Source of the DNA: Prevotella sp. CAG:617
Lineage (GTDB): Bacteria; Bacteroidota; Bacteroidia; Bacteroidales; Bacteroidaceae
Reading direction: 5' to 3'
DNA: 12,461 nt
Assembly (NCBI GenBank): GCA_000438115.1
Contig: FR903619.1
Location: 7,491 to 19,951, forward strand
Part shown: positions 1 through 6,813 of the stretch, one piece after another
Position numbering within the stretch: the first letter of the stretch is position 1
How the letters are laid out: every line of letters starts with the position of its first letter
Position numbers and translations under genes: made by a program
Notes under the pieces: model-generated
What the model was told of the DNA's origin: nothing
Database searches by the model: none
The model's input: the letters and a program-made list of their open reading frames with translations, nothing else

Positions 1-54
1 CCTTCTTCCGTCCGTCATACCCAAGCAGCCGACAGACCAGAAACGCCCGATTAA
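1..54 (+). CDS. Possible 3' end of an upstream gene (partial)
   Basis: The first frame is open from the window edge to a TAA at 52-54 and would encode the last 17 residues of a protein, ending in ETPD. Composition changes sharply just after this stop, from GC-rich coding-like sequence to an AT-rich stretch at about 51-130, which is how a gene end usually looks here. No family can be recognised from so short a tail, and the other two plus frames are also open for part of this stretch, so this is a guess about reading frame only. Confidence 0.25.
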   Translation, partial: PSSVRHTQAADRPETPD

Positions 55-140
55 TATTAAAAAATATTTAATTTCATGTTGTTTCAAAAAAGAAAGCTAT
101 AATAAGAGTTAACAGGAGAGAAAATATAAGGTAGTATGTA

Positions 141-170
141 TTGCATAGTATCAATTATTGCCTATATTTG
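141..170 (+). promoter_or_regulatory. Bacteroidetes-type promoter for padR-pspC
   Basis: TTG at 141-143 and TATATTTG at 163-170 are separated by 19 bases and match the Bacteroidetes sigma-ABfr pattern (TTTG/TTG at -33, TAnnTTTG at -7). Transcription would begin near 176, leaving a leader of about 90 bases before padR. No clear PadR operator (paired ATGT/ACAT half-sites) was found by eye. The sequence upstream (55-130) is AT-rich and holds no other recognisable signal. Confidence 0.7.
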
Positions 171-267
171 CATTGCCGTTCTGAAAGACGACGCGCCTGC
201 GGTAATCTTCACATCGCCCGTGCGGCCCGGCGGAACAGGACGGCCGAACCTTTAAAAAAGAAGCACC

Positions 268-642
268 ATGAACGTAGACAATGCAAAATCTCAAATGCGA
301 AAAGGCATGCTGGAGTACTGCGTAATGTTGCTGCTGCGAGGCGAAACATCCTACGCCAACGACATCATCAAACGTCTCAAGCAAGCCAACCTGATTGTGG
401 TGGAAGGTACGCTCTACCCCCTGCTCAACCGTCTGAAAAAAGACGGACTGCTGCATTACGAGTGGCGCGAGTCGCAACAGGGACCTCCCCGCAAATACTA
501 CGGCCTGACCGAAGAGGGCGAAGCCTTCCTCAAGGAACTCGACACGGTATGGTCCGACCTTACACAAACGGTGACCCACCTGAAAAGTTTCATGCACATC
601 AGCATGCCGCCGCAGGCTGACGACATCAGACAGGAAGCCTGA
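268..642 (+). CDS. PadR-family transcriptional regulator
   Basis: A 124-residue DNA-binding protein of the PadR family, usually a repressor that senses a small molecule or envelope stress. The winged helix-turn-helix covers about residues 11-85. The recognition-helix and wing signature is clear: EGTLYPLLNRLKKDGLL at about 46-62, then GPPRKYYGLTEEGE at 72-85. A short C-terminal helix (about 86-108) would provide the dimer contact, as in short PadR proteins (subfamily 2 type). The start at 268 is chosen because the family fold begins directly after it and a good promoter lies upstream. It sits 61 bases before the PspC-domain gene on the same strand, so the two are probably cotranscribed. In many bacteria PadR-like genes precede genes for PspC or other membrane proteins and control them; that role here is inferred. 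The effector is unknown. Confidence 0.92.
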   Translation: MNVDNAKSQMRKGMLEYCVMLLLRGETSYANDIIKRLKQANLIVVEGTLYPLLNRLKKDGLLHYEWRESQQGPPRKYYGLTEEGEAFLKELDTVWSDLTQTVTHLKSFMHISMPPQADDIRQEA

Positions 643-703
643 GCCGCTCCTATCGCCTGAAATCACCTGATTCACTAAAAGAAACACTTACCAAGCACAC
701 ATC

Positions 704-2362
704 ATGACCATGAAAGAGAACATACAAGTAAACCTCTTCGGCACCATCTACCACATGGACAGGGATGCCTACGAACTGCTGAAGAAATACGAGGACAACA
801 TGCGCCAATACTTCTCGCGCCGCGAGGACGGCGACGAAATTGCCGACGACATTGAGCACCGCGTGGCCGAACTGATTGAAGACCTGCGCCAAAACGGCAC
901 AGTGGCCATCACCATTGAGCACGTGGAGGACATCATCCGCCGCATTGGCCGGCCCGAGGACTTTGCCGACCCGGGCAAGGACGGCGACGGCTCCGAAACC
1001 GACAGCACGGACAGCCAGGCCCGCCAGGCCTTCGGACGGCTGCGGGACGACCTCTACGATGCGGCCCGCTCGGGCACCAGGGCCATCAGCCGCCGCAAGC
1101 TGTTCCGCGACCCGCGCGACAAGATGATGGGCGGTGTACTGTCGGGCCTGACGCGCTACTTCGGACTGAAAAATCCGCTCTGGATGCGTCTGCTCATGGT
1201 GCTGCTCTTCTTCTGCAGCTACTCCACCATCATCATTGTGTACGCCATACTCTGGATTCTGATTCCGCAGGCCCAGACCCCCGAGGACTTCCTGCGCATG
1301 GACGGCAAGGACGTCACGCCCGAAAGCCTGGGGGAGCAAATCGTCAACAGCAATAAGGAGGGTACCGCCTCGGCGCCCCGGCAGGGCAAGAACAGCGGCA
1401 TCAACCAGTTGCTGAGCTTCCTCTCGAAAATTCTCTACATCTTCATCCTCATTACCGGCGGCGTCATCCTGCTTACCATAGCCATCGTGTTTGTCAGCCT
1501 CATCGTGGCCGGCATCGTCCTCTTCAGCCACAGCGCGGCCACCTCGGGCCAGCTCTTCGGAGCCAACGGCGTATTCACCTGGGGCGACTATTACATTCCC
1601 GCCCCCTACATACCACTGTTCTGGACCTTCTTCGGCTGCGTCATCGTAGGCTCGGGCCTCATCCTCTATTGCGGCATAGCCTTCTTCCTGAGCCTCAAGG
1701 GCCGCATGGCGCCCATGCGCCTGTGGCAGCGCATTACGCTGGCCTTCCTGATACTGGTGACCATTGTAGGCTGCGTCGTGTCTGCCACCATCATCAACGA
1801 CAAGCTCAAGGCCAACGGCATTGAATTCCGCAAGGACAAGAAGGAACTGCTGGACACGTGGTTCGCCCTTGACTGGGCCGACTTCTACGAACACCGCGAC
1901 GGTTCCGAAACCGTGGGCCTCAATCAGGCCGTCAGCTTCAGCGACCTCCAACCGGGCCGGTACAAGGTGACCATTCCGGCCGCTGCCGACGCACGGGGCT
2001 GCGTGCTCTACGCCATGAACAACCACGGACAGGTGCTGGCCATGAAGGAACTGCCGGTGTCCAAATACCTCAACACCACGTCGGAAGACCGGCTGAAGGC
2101 CCTGCACCACCAGGTGCTGAGCAACGACAGCCTCGGCCAGCTGCCGGACTCCATCCGTCTGTCGGGCCAGCTGTACGGCTCGTCGGCCGACGATGACTAC
2201 AACTACGCCATCCTGCCCGAAGAAACGCTGGAATTCAGTGTGCCGCAAGGCGGCTCCGTCACCATCGGCATCACCACCGACAACGCCATTACACGCCAGT
2301 CATGGAATGGCTACAACGTGGCCTTCTCCACCGACCCCTTCCGTCTGGAAAAGATACAATAG
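704..2362 (+). CDS. PspC-domain membrane protein
   Basis: A 552-residue inner-membrane protein. Residues 1-90 form a soluble charged N-terminal segment (starting MKENIQVNLFGTIYHMD), the type that precedes PspC in Bacteroidetes proteins. The PspC domain lies at about 131-190: a basic RKLFRDPRDKMMGGVLSGL stretch, then LKNPLWMRLLMVLLFF and a hydrophobic run ending in WILIPQA. Further membrane segments are at about 231-265, 301-331 and 343-365. The C-terminal part (about 370-552) is polar with beta-type sequence and probably lies outside the cytoplasm. PspC proteins take part in phage-shock or envelope-stress responses by sensing the membrane; in Bacteroidetes the partner set is poorly known and no pspA or pspB is visible here. 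The preceding padR gene probably controls it. Codon use is strongly GC-ending compared with the minus-strand genes. A long minus-strand open frame across it (650-2248) is a by-product of this composition. Confidence 0.9.
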   Translation: MTMKENIQVNLFGTIYHMDRDAYELLKKYEDNMRQYFSRREDGDEIADDIEHRVAELIEDLRQNGTVAITIEHVEDIIRRIGRPEDFADPGKDGDGSETDSTDSQARQAFGRLRDDLYDAARSGTRAISRRKLFRDPRDKMMGGVLSGLTRYFGLKNPLWMRLLMVLLFFCSYSTIIIVYAILWILIPQAQTPEDFLRMDGKDVTPESLGEQIVNSNKEGTASAPRQGKNSGINQLLSFLSKILYIFILITGGVILLTIAIVFVSLIVAGIVLFSHSAATSGQLFGANGVFTWGDYYIPAPYIPLFWTFFGCVIVGSGLILYCGIAFFLSLKGRMAPMRLWQRITLAFLILVTIVGCVVSATIINDKLKANGIEFRKDKKELLDTWFALDWADFYEHRDGSETVGLNQAVSFSDLQPGRYKVTIPAAADARGCVLYAMNNHGQVLAMKELPVSKYLNTTSEDRLKALHHQVLSNDSLGQLPDSIRLSGQLYGSSADDDYNYAILPEETLEFSVPQGGSVTIGITTDNAITRQSWNGYNVAFSTDPFRLEKIQ

Positions 2363-2440
2363 CCCCTGTACGGCAGGAGGTTTACATAAGGTTTTGAGCA
2401 CTTTTTGTTTTCATATATTATAATCCAATCATCTGTCAGC

Positions 2441-2498
2441 GCCGGCTGCCCGACCCCGCACCTCATAAGGTACGGGACGGCGGCCGGCCTCTTTTTTT
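2441..2498 (+). terminator. Rho-independent terminator after the PspC gene
   Basis: An outer stem pairs 2441-2450 (GCCGGCTGCC) with 2479-2488 (GGCGGCCGGC), 10 bp with one G-U. A small internal loop follows, then an inner stem pairing 2455-2463 with 2468-2476 with one mismatch and a CATA loop. CTCTTTTTTT follows at 2489-2498. It would end the padR-pspC transcript before the pyrD promoter. Confidence 0.85.
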
Positions 2499-2523
2499 CC
2501 GGGAAAAAGCGACGGCGGCCGGC

Positions 2524-2552
2524 TTGCCGCGCCGAAAAAATGCGTAACTTTG
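2524..2552 (+). promoter_or_regulatory. Bacteroidetes-type promoter for pyrD
   Basis: TTG at 2524-2526 and TAACTTTG at 2545-2552, 18 bases apart, fit the -33/-7 pattern. Transcription would start near 2558, giving a leader of about 60 bases that is A-rich just before the start codon. It lies directly after the terminator of the preceding unit. Confidence 0.7.
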
Positions 2553-2620
2553 TGCAGCCCCCCCTTACGGAAGGGGCGTCAACTATCAACTACAAGAACT
2601 CAAAAAAACAACAACCTGCC

Positions 2621-3622
2621 ATGTACCAATCGTTGCTACGTCCGCTGCTGTTCCGGCGTGATGCGGAAAAAATTCATCAGGATATCGTCAAACTTGTGGC
2701 CTCACTGCGCCGCATGTCCCCTCTGCGCCCGCTGGTGCGCGCCTGCTTTGACTATCAGGGCGGCACTCCCTTCAGCTGGCAGGGACTGACATTCCGCAAC
2801 CGCGTGGGACTTTCGGCCGGATTCGACAAGGGGGCCGAATGTTTCGACGAACTGGCCGACTTTGGCTTTGCGCTGATTGAAGTCGGTACCATCACACCAG
2901 CTCCCGTAGCCGGGAACCCGCAGCCGCGCATCTTCCGCCTGCCCAAGGACGAGGCTCTCATCAGCCGCACCGGATTCAACAATCCCGGCATCGAAATGGC
3001 CGCCATCCGCCTGCAACGTCTGGGCCGCCACCGGCAGCGCTACGTGTTGGGCGTAAACATCAACACCAACCATCCCGACCAGCCGGCTGAAGCCGTAGCC
3101 GACATTACCCGGCTCTGCACTACCCTGGCCGACAAGGCTGACTACTTTACACTCAACTGGGGCTCCATGCCGCCCGAGACCCTGCTGGCCGCCCTTCGGG
3201 CCTGCCGCGCACAGAAGGAGGCACGCCCCGTAGTCATCAAGCTGCCGGCCGACCTGCCGCTGGAAAAATTACCGGATATTGTCAGCCGGCTGCTGGAGGC
3301 AGGAGCCAACGGTTTCATTGCCACCGGCCCCACACAGGACCGCAGCACACTGACCCACGCCACGCCCGAAGAACTGGAACACATCGGAGCCGGAGGCGTG
3401 AGCGGACATCCGGTACTGGCCAAATCGCTGGCCATGATGCGCCGCCTGAGCCAGCTCGTTCCGGAAGGATGTCTGCTAATCGGAGCCGGAGGCGTCATGA
3501 CCCCCGGAGATGCCCTGCAGATGCAACAGGCCGGCGCCCAGCTGGTACAACTGTATTCTGCCTTCATTTATCAGGGCCCCACCATCGTAAGACGCATGGC
3601 CCGACAACTCAACCGGAAGTAA
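2621..3622 (+). CDS. pyrD: Class 2-type dihydroorotate dehydrogenase homologue
   Basis: A 333-residue flavoprotein of the quinone-linked dihydroorotate dehydrogenase family (pyrimidine synthesis, dihydroorotate to orotate at the inner membrane). Family marks in order: an N-terminal helical part (1-40) like the membrane-binding region of class 2 enzymes, NRVGLSAGFDKG (60-71), EVGTITPAPVAGNPQPR (87-103), RTGFNNPG (116-123), GVNIN (144-148), IKLPAD with the FMN lysine (206-211), GGVSG (258-262), GAGGV (288-292) and LYSAFIYQGP (311-320). The start at 2621 is preferred over the in-frame ATG at 2405, because the extra 72 codons would run through the terminator and promoter and show no family similarity. 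Two substrate-site motifs are unusual: the usual N-x-S-S-P-N-T is N-W-G-S-M-P-P at 179-185, with the catalytic serine kept, and the usual T-N-T is T-G-P at 235-237. Pyrimidine synthesis is the likely role, but altered substrate or activity is possible. Confidence 0.82.
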   Translation: MYQSLLRPLLFRRDAEKIHQDIVKLVASLRRMSPLRPLVRACFDYQGGTPFSWQGLTFRNRVGLSAGFDKGAECFDELADFGFALIEVGTITPAPVAGNPQPRIFRLPKDEALISRTGFNNPGIEMAAIRLQRLGRHRQRYVLGVNINTNHPDQPAEAVADITRLCTTLADKADYFTLNWGSMPPETLLAALRACRAQKEARPVVIKLPADLPLEKLPDIVSRLLEAGANGFIATGPTQDRSTLTHATPEELEHIGAGGVSGHPVLAKSLAMMRRLSQLVPEGCLLIGAGGVMTPGDALQMQQAGAQLVQLYSAFIYQGPTIVRRMARQLNRK

Positions 3623-3655
3623 CCTCAAGGGAAACGTAATTCCGCAAGACTACGC

Positions 3656-3710
3656 CAATCCCTCATGCGGCCGTTCGGAAAAAAGTACCTACCGGCCGCA
3701 TGAGGGATTG
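3656..3710. repeat. 18-bp perfect inverted repeat after pyrD
   Basis: Positions 3656-3673 are the exact reverse complement of 3693-3710, with a 19-base spacer that contains a run of six A. The arms are GC-rich (CAATCCCTCATGCGGCCG). In RNA this would be a very stable stem-loop 33 bases after the pyrD stop. Neither side has a run of T, so it is not a typical Rho-independent terminator. It may end or protect the pyrD transcript, or be a repeat element or binding site. Confidence 0.8.
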
Positions 3711-3730
3711 ATTGATACAATGCCCAGAAA

Positions 3731-3774
3731 CAAAAAAGGCTGCTATTACCAACCATACGGTGGAATAGCAGCCT
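3731..3774 (-). terminator. Rho-independent terminator, leftward
   Basis: Read on the minus strand, an 11-bp perfect stem (arms 3764-3774 and 3737-3747, AGGCTGCTATT/AATAGCAGCCT), extendable by CCA/TGG, is followed by TTTTTTG from the A run at 3732-3737. On the plus strand there is no T run. It would end a leftward transcript, most simply that of the 31-residue peptide gene at 3854-3949. Confidence 0.8.
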
Positions 3775-3853
3775 AATATGTTCCGAACTTTGGCTTGCGC
3801 CGCCGTTCATTGCTTTCAAAAATGAAGAGAATGGCTTCTCTTGGTAAAATACC

Positions 3854-3949
3854 TTAGAAGCGAACTTCTCTTTTTACAAGTTTCATTACTCCTTTAATCA
3901 GTAATGCAACGCAGGCTACATAGCCTACAGAAATCATGAATGTTACCAT
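3854..3949 (-). CDS. Small single-pass membrane peptide, 31 residues
   Basis: An ATG at 3949 (minus strand) opens a 31-codon frame ending in TAA at 3856-3854: MVTFMISVGYVACVALLIKG followed by VMKLVKREVRF. Residues 3-18 are hydrophobic and fit one membrane helix; the C-terminal part carries seven lysine or arginine residues from 19 on, which by the positive-inside rule would face the cytoplasm. The family is not recognised. Support that it is real: a good promoter at 4022-4054, a leader of about 65 bases, a purine-rich GGTAAAAAG just before the ATG, and a leftward terminator 80 bases downstream, with no other gene between. It could start at Met5 instead. The Smr gene upstream ends at its own weak terminator, so this appears to be an independent unit. 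Function unknown; many peptides of this shape bind and modulate larger membrane proteins. Confidence 0.6.
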   Translation of the reverse strand: MVTFMISVGYVACVALLIKGVMKLVKREVRF

Positions 3950-4021
3950 CTTTTTACCTATTTAAAATTATAATACCTATATGGTCTCTCTCTTCAAGAC
4001 CTCTCTTTCTTTTTACCGATG

Positions 4022-4054
4022 CAAAGATACGAACATTCAAAAAGCAGGTGCAAA
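4022..4054 (-). promoter_or_regulatory. Promoter for the 31-residue peptide gene
   Basis: On the minus strand, TTTG (complement of 4051-4054) and TATCTTTG (complement of 4022-4029) lie 21 bases apart, a full match to the TAnnTTTG -7 element with a slightly long spacer. Transcription would start near 4016 and run leftward. The leader contains a short GGTCT/AGACC stem (3983-3987 with 3997-4001) and GGTAAAAAG twice, the second copy directly before the start codon. Confidence 0.65.
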
Positions 4055-4127
4055 CTTTTGGGTTACTTTTTTGTTTCAAAGCGTTGATATTAACTTTACA
4101 GGCAGTCAAGTGATACCCGCAGTTTGC

Positions 4128-4149
4128 AAAAAAAATCTTTATTAAGACT
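4128..4149 (-). terminator. Weak terminator at the Smr gene stop
   Basis: On the minus strand a short AGTCTT-aata-AAGATT hairpin overlaps the stop codon of the Smr gene and runs into a stretch of eight T (complement of 4128-4135). The stem is only about 4-6 bp and AT-rich, so termination may be partial. Confidence 0.45.
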
Positions 4150-5224
4150 ATTTTATGGTAACGAGGGTTGCTCCGAAGCCATATTCGCGGAAAGAGGCGT
4201 CCTGGTAAAGACTGGATTTGTACTTATATTTCAGGGTTTTGATGATTTCCTGACGCAAAACGCCGTTTCCCTTGCCATGGATAAACACGATTTTGAACCC
4301 TTTCTGTTTGATGTGTCGGTCCATGATTTCACCGAACTTGCGCATCTGCGCCTCAAGAATATCCTTGGCCTCGAGTCCCTCGGTAGAGTCGAACAGCTGG
4401 CCGGCATGCAAGTCCACCTCGAGCGGCTGACCGGGATGAAGGGCCGATTTCTTAGGCACTCGGGCCGGCCGGGTGTCGCCCACCTTCTTCTCCATCAGCA
4501 CCTGCTGCAGCTGACTGGCATTGACAAACACCGACCGCACCGGCTCATCATGGCGTACCACCTCGACCAGCAGGGCGGGTTCTTCAAAAAAGTCGGACGG
4601 CGCAAAAGCTCCGGGTTTGAAGAACTTGGTTCCGTCAATACGCAACTCCACATTCATGGCGGGTTTGAGCGCAAACGGCCGGCCCAGTTTATAGGCAAAC
4701 AGCTGCACCGACACGCGCTCAAGCTGCTGCACCTGCGGACGGGCAAAACGCTCAAGCATGAGTTTCATGTTGGGTTCGGCCGTACCGTTAAAGCGAATCT
4801 GCCAGTTGCTGCCCTCAGCCGAAAGGTAGGCAAAGGTCACGTGATAGTTGCTGTCGTTAATCAAATAAGTTTCATACTCCGGCTCACCCTCCTGCTCGCT
4901 CTCCACCGGCACGAATGCCAAATAAATATTAAGTTCGTTACCGCCCTGACGCTCAGCCACGGTAGTGGTATAGGCATAGGGCTTGCTAAGAGGTGCCGGC
5001 TCGTCGGTTTCAGGCTCCGACCTTTTTTGAGGAGGTGCCGCCGTAATGGTTTTTACCTTGGCTATATTATAATCGTCGGTTTCAACTACGACACAATCGG
5101 AAATGAGCATCGGAATATCAAAGCCGTCTTCATCCTGCACCAGCACCGTCTGCTTGTCCTGAAAGCCCGATACGGTTCCGCCGCCCACTTCATTGAGGAA
5201 ACGTACTTTATCTCCTATTTTCAT
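4148..5224 (-). CDS. DUF2027 and Smr-domain protein
   Basis: A 358-residue cytoplasmic protein of a Bacteroidetes family. Residues 1-50 look like a small beta domain (MKIGDKVRFLNEVGGGTVSG), residues 51-82 are a charged and proline-containing linker, about 85-250 is the DUF2027 beta region, and about 265-358 is a C-terminal Smr domain. The Smr marks are VDLHA at 270-274 (family LDLHG) and HGKGNGVLR at 316-324 (family HGxGxG). Smr domains are known from MutS2 and stand-alone proteins and can cut or bind nucleic acid; Smr proteins have been linked to recombination control and, in other lineages, to rescue of collided ribosomes. No MutS ATPase part is present, so it is not MutS2. It lies 87 bases after pepD on the same strand, with a terminator between them, so its own promoter is expected; only an imperfect -7-like site (TATATTTTG) is seen close to the start. 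Exact function unknown. Confidence 0.9.
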   Translation of the reverse strand: MKIGDKVRFLNEVGGGTVSGFQDKQTVLVQDEDGFDIPMLISDCVVVETDDYNIAKVKTITAAPPQKRSEPETDEPAPLSKPYAYTTTVAERQGGNELNIYLAFVPVESEQEGEPEYETYLINDSNYHVTFAYLSAEGSNWQIRFNGTAEPNMKLMLERFARPQVQQLERVSVQLFAYKLGRPFALKPAMNVELRIDGTKFFKPGAFAPSDFFEEPALLVEVVRHDEPVRSVFVNASQLQQVLMEKKVGDTRPARVPKKSALHPGQPLEVDLHAGQLFDSTEGLEAKDILEAQMRKFGEIMDRHIKQKGFKIVFIHGKGNGVLRQEIIKTLKYKYKSSLYQDASFREYGFGATLVTIK

Positions 5225-5250
5225 AAGTCGAAAAATTCAAAATATAAAAC

Positions 5251-5290
5251 AAAAAGGCAGCGAAGCGGAACTTCAGCTCCCCTCCGCTGC
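5251..5290 (-). terminator. Rho-independent terminator after pepD
   Basis: On the minus strand a 9-bp stem (arms 5282-5290 and 5257-5265, GCAGCGGAG/CTTCGCTGC with one G-U) is followed by CTTTTTG. It lies 22 bases past the pepD stop and before the Smr gene, so the Smr gene would be read through or have its own promoter. Confidence 0.7.
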
Positions 5291-5311
5291 TCAGGAATGT
5301 GAAAAATCAGA

Positions 5312-6769
5312 TTATTTTTCCGGAATATTTTCCAGTGTTTTCAGCACAAAGCGCCAATATTTTTCTACGCTCGGAATGTGGCAGCGCTCACCCGGCGTAT
5401 GGGGCGAACGGAGCGTCGGACCGAAGCTGACCAAATCCATCTGCGGATACATGGTGCCGATAATGCCGCACTCCAGTCCGGCATGAACAACCTGTACACG
5501 ATTTTCCTCATTGTAGAGTTCGTGGTAGATTTTCTTCATCAGCGCTACGATTTCGCTGTCCCAGTTGGGCTGCCATGCCGGGTATTCACCGTCAAGTTCA
5601 ATCTTCATACCGGCCATGGCAAAGGCACTCTCGAGCGTTTCGACGCAGCACTCGCGCATGGAGTCACAAGAAGAACGTACGAGAATCAGCACACTGGCCT
5701 TGCCACCACCTATCTCGACAATAGCCAGGTTGGACGATGTTTCAACGATAGAGGGATTGGCCGGAATGAAGCGCAACACGCCATTGTGGCAGGCGCAAAG
5801 AGCATCAACCAGATTGTCCTGAATTTCCTGAGGCACGATTTCCTGCGGCAGGGCAACCTCTTCAACCGTCATGGCCAGTTCAGTTTCAATCGTACCGTAT
5901 TCTTCAACAAAAGTATCTTTCCAGTCGGCCACAGCCTCCTTGAAGGCTTCCACATTTTCAGCCGGCAAAGTCAGTACCACCTCACATTCACGGGGAATGG
6001 CATTGCGCATGTTGCCGCCTTTCCACTCGGCCAGACAGGCATCGAATTCGCTCACGGCGTCACGCACCACACGCGCCATCAGTTTGTTGGCATTGGCACG
6101 TCCTTCGTTGATTTCCAAGCCGGAATGTCCGCCACGCAAATTCTTCAGCACTACGCATACGGCTTTGTCGGCGGCATCGGGTGACACGGGTTTGTAGTTC
6201 AATGTAGCGGTAAAATTAACACCGCCGGCCGAACCGATAACCATTTCGCCTTCGGTTTCATTGTCAAGATTCAGGAGGATATCGCCGGTAAGTGTACCCT
6301 GCTCCATGTGGTTAACGCCATACATGGTTGTTTCCTCATCAGCCGTAATAAAGGCTTCCAGCGGGCCGTGAACCAGACTGTCGTCCTCCATTATGCCCAT
6401 AATGGTAGCCACGGCCATACCGTCATCAGCACCGAGTGTAGTACCCTTGGCGTGTACCCAGTCACCTTCGATATAGGTTTCAATAGGATCGGTTTCGAAA
6501 TTATGATTGCTCTCTTTCACCTTCTGGGGCACCATGTCCATGTGTCCCTGCAGCGTAACGACTTTGCGGTTTTCCATACCCTTGCTGGCCGGTTTACGCA
6601 TTATAATATTACCGGCCTTGTCCTGGAAAGCCTCAATGCCTTTATCTTGCGCCCAAGAGAGCAAAAATTTCTGTACCTTTTCCAAATGTCCGGAAGGACG
6701 TGGAACGCGCGTCAAAGCATAAAAGTTTTTCCAAATAGCCTGCGGCTGTAAATCTTTGATTTCGCTCAT
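5312..6769 (-). CDS. pepD: Aminoacyl-histidine dipeptidase (M20, PepD)
   Basis: A 485-residue cytosolic zinc peptidase, the same length as E. coli PepD, that cleaves Xaa-His (carnosine-like) and some other dipeptides. The M20 marks are all present: LQGHMDMVPQ with the metal ligands H76 and D78 region (73-82), TTLGADDGMA with the bridging aspartate D115 (110-119), TADEETTMYG with the catalytic and metal glutamates E145/E146 (142-151), NLDNETEGEM (167-176), VHAGLECGIIG (428-438) and GPTLRSPHTPGER (450-462) with a C-terminal histidine ligand at 457. The inserted dimerisation (lid) domain is about 185-390. No signal peptide. It begins 44 bases after the stop of the upstream membrane-protein gene and no promoter is seen in that gap, so the two are probably cotranscribed. 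No disruption is seen. Confidence 0.96.
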   Translation of the reverse strand: MSEIKDLQPQAIWKNFYALTRVPRPSGHLEKVQKFLLSWAQDKGIEAFQDKAGNIIMRKPASKGMENRKVVTLQGHMDMVPQKVKESNHNFETDPIETYIEGDWVHAKGTTLGADDGMAVATIMGIMEDDSLVHGPLEAFITADEETTMYGVNHMEQGTLTGDILLNLDNETEGEMVIGSAGGVNFTATLNYKPVSPDAADKAVCVVLKNLRGGHSGLEINEGRANANKLMARVVRDAVSEFDACLAEWKGGNMRNAIPRECEVVLTLPAENVEAFKEAVADWKDTFVEEYGTIETELAMTVEEVALPQEIVPQEIQDNLVDALCACHNGVLRFIPANPSIVETSSNLAIVEIGGGKASVLILVRSSCDSMRECCVETLESAFAMAGMKIELDGEYPAWQPNWDSEIVALMKKIYHELYNEENRVQVVHAGLECGIIGTMYPQMDLVSFGPTLRSPHTPGERCHIPSVEKYWRFVLKTLENIPEK

Positions 6770-6813
6770 AACCTATATATTTTTAATTAGTAAATAAGTT
6801 CCATGCAACCTGC

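Noticed and set aside
650..2248. 532-codon open frame on the minus strand
   Set aside because: It is opposite the PspC-domain gene, whose GC-ending codons remove stop codons in this frame; the translation is rich in V, A, H and Q and shows no known domain.
2373..2380. Shine-Dalgarno-like AGGAGG after the PspC gene
   Set aside because: No start codon at a suitable distance with an open frame of any length, and Bacteroidetes genes here do not use strong Shine-Dalgarno sequences.
2405..2620. N-terminal extension of pyrD by 72 codons
   Set aside because: It would pass through a strong terminator and the pyrD promoter, and the family alignment starts at the Met at 2621.
3625..3819. 64-codon minus-strand frame
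   Set aside because: It runs across both the 18-bp inverted repeat and the leftward terminator stem, and its translation looks random.
4124..5302. 392-codon plus-strand frame
   Set aside because: It lies opposite the DUF2027-Smr gene, which has clear family motifs; the plus translation has none.
5378..6184. 268-codon plus-strand frame
   Set aside because: It lies opposite pepD, where all M20 metal-site motifs are on the minus strand.
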